In this document: piece after piece, positions 13,879 to 17,538 of the stretch
Layout: each line of letters begins with the position of its first letter
Position numbering within the stretch: position 1 is the first letter of the stretch
From: an uncultured Akkermansia sp.
GTDB lineage: Bacteria > Verrucomicrobiota > Verrucomicrobiia > Verrucomicrobiales > Akkermansiaceae
Assembly: GCA_904501975.1 (NCBI GenBank)
Contig: CAJGCZ010000043.1
Location: 1-17,538, forward strand
Length of the DNA stretch: 17,538 nucleotides
Reading direction: 5' to 3'
The notes under the pieces: generated by a model
Databases searched by the model: none
The model's input: the letters and a program-made list of their open reading frames with translations, nothing else
What the model was told of the DNA's origin: nothing
Translations under genes and position numbers: made by a program

Positions 13879-15120
13879 TTATACCGGTGTTGTCGCCTTG
13901 ATGTGTTCGTTAACCTGAATAGTTCTCTGCCGAATATGTTGCGCTAAATGAGAAAACGGATCTGAATCAATATCATATTGAGTTGCATTAACTTCCATCT
14001 CATCAAGTGCTTTCAGGATACTTCGAGTGGTTGTTCCTACCATGTTAAGCACAGCCTTATGCGGCAGGTTCACAGCATCTGCGAACAGGCACCACCTTCT
14101 GTACGAAATATAAAACGATTGACTTTTCCCTCCGATACGCATGGCCATTCTACGCAGCAATCTGTTGCCATAGTATGTAGTGGTAAGTAAATCATAAAAT
14201 GGTGCAAGCCTTACACCATTGCCAACCCGCAGCATAGAAATATTTTTAGCATGAGCATCATTATTGCCGATACAAAGATTGAATGCAGCCCATTTTACCA
14301 TCAGCATCAGGTCAACGGCCGGTTGCATGGAATGTAGCCTGATGAGCTTGGCACAATCAGCAAAGGATGGACCACCATCTCGTTCGTATTTGATTTCTGA
14401 TAGCAAGGCTGCCATCTGGCAAAAGTCTTCCTGCGGTATACGCTGCGGATGAAAACCATCTCCGGAGCGGTCATATCGGTTTATGTGCAGCACATTGTTT
14501 CCATTCACACGAAGAATAGAACTGCTTACGACAGGTAGGCCGATTTTACCTGCCAATTCTAAGCAAAAATGTTCGTTTTCAACAGTATGTGCAAAGCCTG
14601 ATATAGGCAACTTCAAAATACAATTACTGGCAGCACCATCCAGAGGCAAGTAATAGATTCCGTTTTTATGAAATAGAGGCAACTTGTTTTGAGCTCCGGC
14701 CAAAGAAAGACTCGTTCTCCGCGCTCTATACCCCATCGGATATACCGGTAACTCGTTGAGTAGCTGGTGAAGTTTTTCCATTGTCAGTTCCTCGTATGAG
14801 CCACCATTCCCCGGACCGCCTATACTAAAAGCTCCGGCACAATCTCGTCCTATGTGTCTTAGCAAGCCAAACACATTGGCTTCATCCGTTCCTATCTGTC
14901 GAGCTAAGGTACGGCGTATGAGTCCCTCAGGTAAAATGTTTTCAAAAAAGGTTTTTACCTCCGGCCCACTGTGTTTCCGTTGGGCCCGCGGTAAAGTGAC
15001 GGAGATGTCAAACCCTGTACGTTGCCAGCTCTCATTGTACTCCAATTCCGGAAATCCATGAGAATCAAAACTTACGTTGGCAGCCGGTTTTTCCTCGTAG
15101 AATATAGGAAGCGTTTTCAT
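13879..15120 (-). CDS. hipA: HipA-type serine/threonine kinase toxin
   Basis: 413 residues. Toxin of a type II toxin-antitoxin pair; E. coli HipA phosphorylates glutamyl-tRNA synthetase and stalls translation, while the target here is unknown. Residues 1-100 are the HipA N-terminal subdomain, fused to the kinase as in E. coli rather than split as in HipBST. LSLAGAQNKLP (138-148) is the ATP-binding loop region. NRYDR (214-218), IGNNDAHAKN (284-293, catalytic D288) and LAPFYDLL (305-312, metal-binding D310) are all intact, so it should be active. The start codon overlaps the hipB stop by four bases (ATGA), ensuring coupled translation. It looks more AT-rich than the metabolic genes, in keeping with an acquired cassette. 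Confidence 0.93.
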   Translation of the reverse strand: MKTLPIFYEEKPAANVSFDSHGFPELEYNESWQRTGFDISVTLPRAQRKHSGPEVKTFFENILPEGLIRRTLARQIGTDEANVFGLLRHIGRDCAGAFSIGGPGNGGSYEELTMEKLHQLLNELPVYPMGYRARRTSLSLAGAQNKLPLFHKNGIYYLPLDGAASNCILKLPISGFAHTVENEHFCLELAGKIGLPVVSSSILRVNGNNVLHINRYDRSGDGFHPQRIPQEDFCQMAALLSEIKYERDGGPSFADCAKLIRLHSMQPAVDLMLMVKWAAFNLCIGNNDAHAKNISMLRVGNGVRLAPFYDLLTTTYYGNRLLRRMAMRIGGKSQSFYISYRRWCLFADAVNLPHKAVLNMVGTTTRSILKALDEMEVNATQYDIDSDPFSHLAQHIRQRTIQVNEHIKATTPV

Positions 15121-15341
15121 GATTTATTCTCTTCTCTCCCTCTTATATCCACACTTAATCCCAGTAATGCGAGTAACTGAAGTATAATACCCACGCTTAC
15201 TCCCCGCTGCCCCCTCTCAAGCTCACTCAATAGTCGAGGGCTGCACGGAACCATCATCGAAAGCTCCGCAATCGTAAGCCCTTGCTTCTTGCGGCGCTCA
15301 CGAATAATAATGCCTAATTCTGCTTCTGTTGTTATATTCAT
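15117..15341 (-). CDS. hipB: HipB-type antitoxin and repressor
   Basis: 74 residues from the ATG at 15341. An XRE-family helix-turn-helix protein: IIRERRKKQGLTIAELS then PRLLSELERG make the DNA-binding unit, and LLALLGLSVDIRG is the dimer-side tail. It neutralises HipA and represses its own operon. The frame also opens upstream with a TTG at 15377, but the predicted promoter (-10 at 15363-15358) lies inside that extension, so I prefer the ATG. Three palindromic operators precede it, one touching the start codon. The C-terminus runs into hipA with a 4-base overlap. Confidence 0.9.
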   Translation of the reverse strand: MNITTEAELGIIIRERRKKQGLTIAELSMMVPCSPRLLSELERGQRGVSVGIILQLLALLGLSVDIRGREENKS

Positions 15342-15458
15342 ATTCCCTTTAGGGATTATTATATCGTTTACAGACAATAATACAAGACAATATTCCTAAT
15401 TGGGATAATTTTTATTCAAATAGTACAAATGAAGAAAAATTATTCCTAAAAGGGAATA
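15341..15458. promoter_or_regulatory. Three HipB-type operators spaced 50 bp apart
   Basis: Palindromic 18-mers start at 15341, 15391 and 15441. The consensus is TATTCC, six bases, GGAATA (or GGATTA/GGATAA). The outermost site (15441-15458) is a perfect inverted repeat; the others have one or two mismatches. E. coli HipB binds TATCC-N8-GGATA sites, so both the pattern and position fit autoregulation. The first site covers the predicted transcription start and touches the ATG. Confidence 0.75.
15358..15385 (-). promoter_or_regulatory. hipBA promoter
   Basis: Minus strand: TTGTAT (15385-15380), 16-bp spacer, TATAAT (15363-15358), a perfect -10 box. The transcript would start near 15351, about ten bases before the hipB ATG. 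Operators lie on both sides of it, so bound HipB would cover the start site and the edge of the -35 box. Confidence 0.65.
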
Positions 15459-15541
15459 TCACAAGTTGTACGACATCTACAATAATACGCCAATATCCGC
15501 AAAAGAAGCATTTACCAAATCAAATCTCAACGTACGTGCTT

Positions 15542-15974
15542 CTACGAGTGGTTTGGGGGAGCGGCTTCCGTTTTAATTTTTTCTATCATACCCAGCACTT
15601 TCTCTTTGGCTAAATACCAAGAGTTGTACGGGGCGTATTGCACCAGAACCTCACGCAGGGGAAACTCCGGCTCCAAATCGTACGTTATGGTGACGGGGAA
15701 ACCAACCTCCACGATATCGAACAAGCGCTTGGCAATATAATCCGGCATGCGAATACAGCCGTGCGACAAGGTTTGGCCAATCTGCATCCCCCCTCCGTAC
15801 TACGCACCGCAGGTGCGTTCTTCACTACAGCGCTAGCTGTTCTTCACCATCTGCCGCAGGCAGATTCTTCACCACGGCGTCAGCCGTTCCTCCTCACAAT
15901 GAACTCCGGCAGGAAAACGCCTTCATCATCCTCCACAATGCGGGTGTAACAGATTGCTTCCCGGCGATATATTT
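15542..15974 (-). pseudogene. Broken L,D-transpeptidase (YkuD domain)
   Basis: L,D-transpeptidases form 3-3 peptidoglycan cross-links or attach lipoproteins. The open piece 15542-15787 (81 residues) begins MQIGQTLSHGCIRMPDY and holds the catalytic motif SHGCIRM with Cys11, followed by an ordinary YkuD C-terminus. Upstream, 15896-15974 still translates as a plausible continuation (IYRREAICYTRIVEDDEG, then VFLPEF), but between the two lies the mini-hairpin array 15795-15895, with in-frame stops and a length (101) not divisible by three. The rest of the N-terminus, including any signal peptide, is missing because the next gene ends at 15975. The array's insertion and a separate 5' deletion have both damaged it. 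The 81-residue piece lacks most of the fold and is unlikely to work. Confidence 0.75.
15795..15895. repeat. Mini-hairpin array, copy 2 (four modules)
   Basis: Near-identical to 11273-11396: hairpins at 15802-15818, 15827-15840, 15849-15865 and 15874-15887 with the same TCTTCAC(T/C) linkers. It differs by one base in the second loop (GCTA against GCAA) and by the clean absence of the 23-base module with loop AAC. Homology to copy 1 stops abruptly on both sides. It lies inside the remains of the L,D-transpeptidase gene. Confidence 0.85.
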
Positions 15975-17027
15975 CTAATAAAAAGAATAGTTAATGCGTT
16001 TTATTTTTCCTTTTACGAATTGCAAGTTCAGGTAGGTTGCTTTGCAAGGTGGGGCTAACTTTAAGGACACTTGCACGACGTTCGCGTTAAGCCTGTCTGT
16101 TGCTGTATATCGCGGATGCTTTTGGGCGATTTCCGGAGTCCATTGCAGAATATCCCAAATGGGTGTTGCCTCTAGGGGAATATGATAATTGCCGCAAGGT
16201 TCACTCTCTGTTATAACGAAGGGGTAAAATAAGTAGCCTTCCGCCTCCTCATAATGGGAAAAGAAAGTAGGGATACATAAACGCAACGTAGCACTGTAAT
16301 CAGATTTTAAAATATTTTGTTTGTAGCTGTTATGCGCTTCGTGATAAATATCCGGGTCCAGTTGATAAACATCGACATACTGATGACGTTCTCTGCAATT
16401 GAACATTGCTAATCGAAGGAGATGAAGCATCTCCTTTTTGTAAAGAAAAGGCAATTTTTTATACAAATTCATGAGGAACGTGTTTCCTAGATAACGATTT
16501 TTGATATAAAAATTATCGATGGAGGTTGAGCGGAGACAGGTTAACAATCTTAAGCTGGCAGACGGGTAAATCAAGGGGATATGTTTTTTACCCGAAGTTC
16601 GGCATACATAACTATTAATCATGTTTTTCAGACATGGGGTGTTATAATAATTTGCTGCCTCTAAGCGTTCTATTTGGTGTTGTAAGCACTGATAAGCCGG
16701 AGTCTCGTTTTGCAGAGAAACCTCAGTCTGTATCATGGCATCTAACTTATTCCACCATTCGTTGACTTCATACATTTCCAATCCATCGTAGTCGTATCTA
16801 TCCTTTGTGCAAAGCGTATAAACATCCATTAACATCTTTTCAGCAGCCTCCTTGTTGTGCACAGACTCAAGCTTTTGGGTTAGTTGCGGGATAATTTCCG
16901 ATTGTATATGCCTGACTTCTTGCTCTACGACACTAGGCTCGGGAATTGGAGATAAAGGATAGCACTCCCAACAAAAGGTGATGATAACGGCCTCGATGAT
17001 ATGTAATATGTGAAAAAGCATGGGCAA
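15975..17027 (-). CDS. Hypothetical exported protein with a domain shared with the small secreted proteins
   Basis: 350 residues, function unknown. The N-terminus (3-20) is hydrophobic and probably a signal peptide or anchor, though the WECYP following it is unusual and no lipobox is clear. About 33-140 resembles the two small secreted proteins at 12.6-13.6 kb: KLESVHNKEAAEKM (52-65) and LEAANYYNTPCLKNMI (122-137) correspond to ILESVQDQATAEAAVPRM and IENNFYGCEALENAL. About 140-350 is a second region rich in Tyr, Leu and Cys that I do not recognise. Base composition is AT-rich. Upstream at 17102-17119 is a copy of the -35 region found before paralogue 1. Its stop codon abuts the transpeptidase remnant. 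Confidence 0.75.
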   Translation of the reverse strand: MPMLFHILHIIEAVIITFCWECYPLSPIPEPSVVEQEVRHIQSEIIPQLTQKLESVHNKEAAEKMLMDVYTLCTKDRYDYDGLEMYEVNEWWNKLDAMIQTEVSLQNETPAYQCLQHQIERLEAANYYNTPCLKNMINSYVCRTSGKKHIPLIYPSASLRLLTCLRSTSIDNFYIKNRYLGNTFLMNLYKKLPFLYKKEMLHLLRLAMFNCRERHQYVDVYQLDPDIYHEAHNSYKQNILKSDYSATLRLCIPTFFSHYEEAEGYLFYPFVITESEPCGNYHIPLEATPIWDILQWTPEIAQKHPRYTATDRLNANVVQVSLKLAPPCKATYLNLQFVKGKIKRINYSFY

Positions 17028-17101
17028 CGATGTAGTTGAGACGATACACTAAAATATGTTTGGTAGCTATAGTCTGCCTAACACTACTCGTAGTTTGCCC
17101 G

Positions 17102-17119
17102 AATTTTGAAAATTGTCAA
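17102..17119 (-). promoter_or_regulatory. Promoter-like box shared with small secreted protein 1
   Basis: On the minus strand this reads TTGACAATTTTCAAAATT, identical at 17 of 18 positions to 13092-13075. It contains a perfect -35 box. A -10 at the right distance is poor (AAACTA), and TATAGC further down is too far, so promoter function here is unsure. Confidence 0.4.
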
Positions 17120-17176
17120 GTTTATACAATTCTCTCGGCCATTAAAATTAAGCTCTGTTAAAGTTTTTAGTTGATA

Positions 17177-17538
17177 GCCCCACAAATAGCAATTTGTGGG
17201 GCGCATTGATGTGAGCGCAGCGGACGGAATTCGTGAGCCCCGGTGAGGGGCGATATATGGTAGCCCGGTGGTGAAGCTGCGCAGCAGCGGCCTGTCACGG
17301 CGTAGGCGTAGACGAAGACGGAAACCCCGGGAAAGATGAAAAAAATATTTTGGAACCCCGTTAGGGGTGGCATAATGCGCGGTTTCAACATTTATGATAT
17401 TTATTGATAAAACACGGATAATGAAAGCTCCACAATATTATGCAACCCTTTATGCCACCCCTCCGGGGTTCCAATTAATTGGCGTCTAACCCGGGGTTTC
17501 GCCGCTGACGCGGCTCCACCACCGGGCTATTTTATAGC
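17177..17538 (+). repeat. Nested-palindrome composite element, copy C, cut by window end
   Basis: The head palindrome is at 17177-17202, followed by about 30 bases matching copy B (GAGCGCAGCG, ACGGAATT). Then nested inverted pairs: 17261-17273 with 17517-17529 (13 bp, perfect), 17321-17331 with 17490-17500 (11 bp, perfect), and 17350-17375 with 17450-17474 (one gap and one mismatch), around an AT-rich centre. The segment GAGCCCCGGTGAGGGGCG (17235-17252) should have its partner beyond the window. The GGTGAAG next to a CTGCGCAG palindrome near 17272-17283 recalls the linker of the mini-hairpin arrays read on the minus strand. Confidence 0.8.

Noticed and set aside
15117..15377. HipB starting at the TTG at 15377
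   Set aside because: The predicted -10 box and first operator would lie inside the coding region; the ATG at 15341 fits the promoter better.

Overview
The window reads as chromosomal DNA from a Gram-negative gut bacterium of the Verrucomicrobiota, most likely Akkermansia or a close relative. This is inferred from gene content and style: a secreted family-20 hexosaminidase, an IdeS/Mac-type secreted cysteine protease, little use of Shine-Dalgarno sites, and intergenic spaces packed with short palindromes. No rRNA or tRNA is visible, so the assignment is not proven. The core genes look moderately GC-rich; about 13.6-17.2 kb and the transposase near 4.6-5.1 kb look clearly more AT-rich and accessory.

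Layout. 1-338: a nested-palindrome repeat element, inverted relative to its two partners. 347-2005 (-): secreted GH20 beta-N-acetylhexosaminidase. 2006-2643: a long spacer with a cluster of hairpins. 2644-4590 (+): ssb and folC, separated by a terminator. 4608-5048 (-): IS200-type Y1 transposase, directly followed by a second nested-palindrome element (5124-5511) and a short tandem repeat (5520-5650). 5713-9177 (-): a tight operon running polyprenyl synthase, serine acetyltransferase, FAD-dependent dehydrogenase. 9465-10784 (-): Gfo/Idh/MocA oxidoreductase with its own terminator. 10905-11228 (+): an orphan 107-residue protein read from an apparently leaderless promoter. 11273-11640: an array of mini-hairpins and a mosaic of palindromes. 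11707-12504 (-): IdeS-like cysteine protease. 12583-13592 (-): two paralogous small secreted proteins, each with its own promoter and terminator. 13879-15341 (-): hipBA toxin-antitoxin operon with three operators exactly 50 bp apart. 15542-15974 (-): wreck of an L,D-transpeptidase gene, broken by a second copy of the mini-hairpin array. 15975-17027 (-): a 350-residue protein whose N-terminal part resembles the two small secreted proteins. 17177-17538: a third nested-palindrome element, cut by the window end.

How it fits together. The hexosaminidase, the IdeS-like protease and the small secreted proteins all carry signal peptides and suggest an envelope or secreted programme facing host mucus (inference). 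The middle operon and ssb/folC are housekeeping. The strongest unexplained material is the repeat DNA: three copies of a roughly 350-bp composite element built of nested inverted repeats and headed by the same 26-bp palindrome, plus two copies of a modular hairpin array that differ by exactly one module, one of which lies inside a gene. The second notable item is the IdeS-like protease, which keeps every known catalytic position of the streptococcal immunoglobulin-cleaving enzyme.
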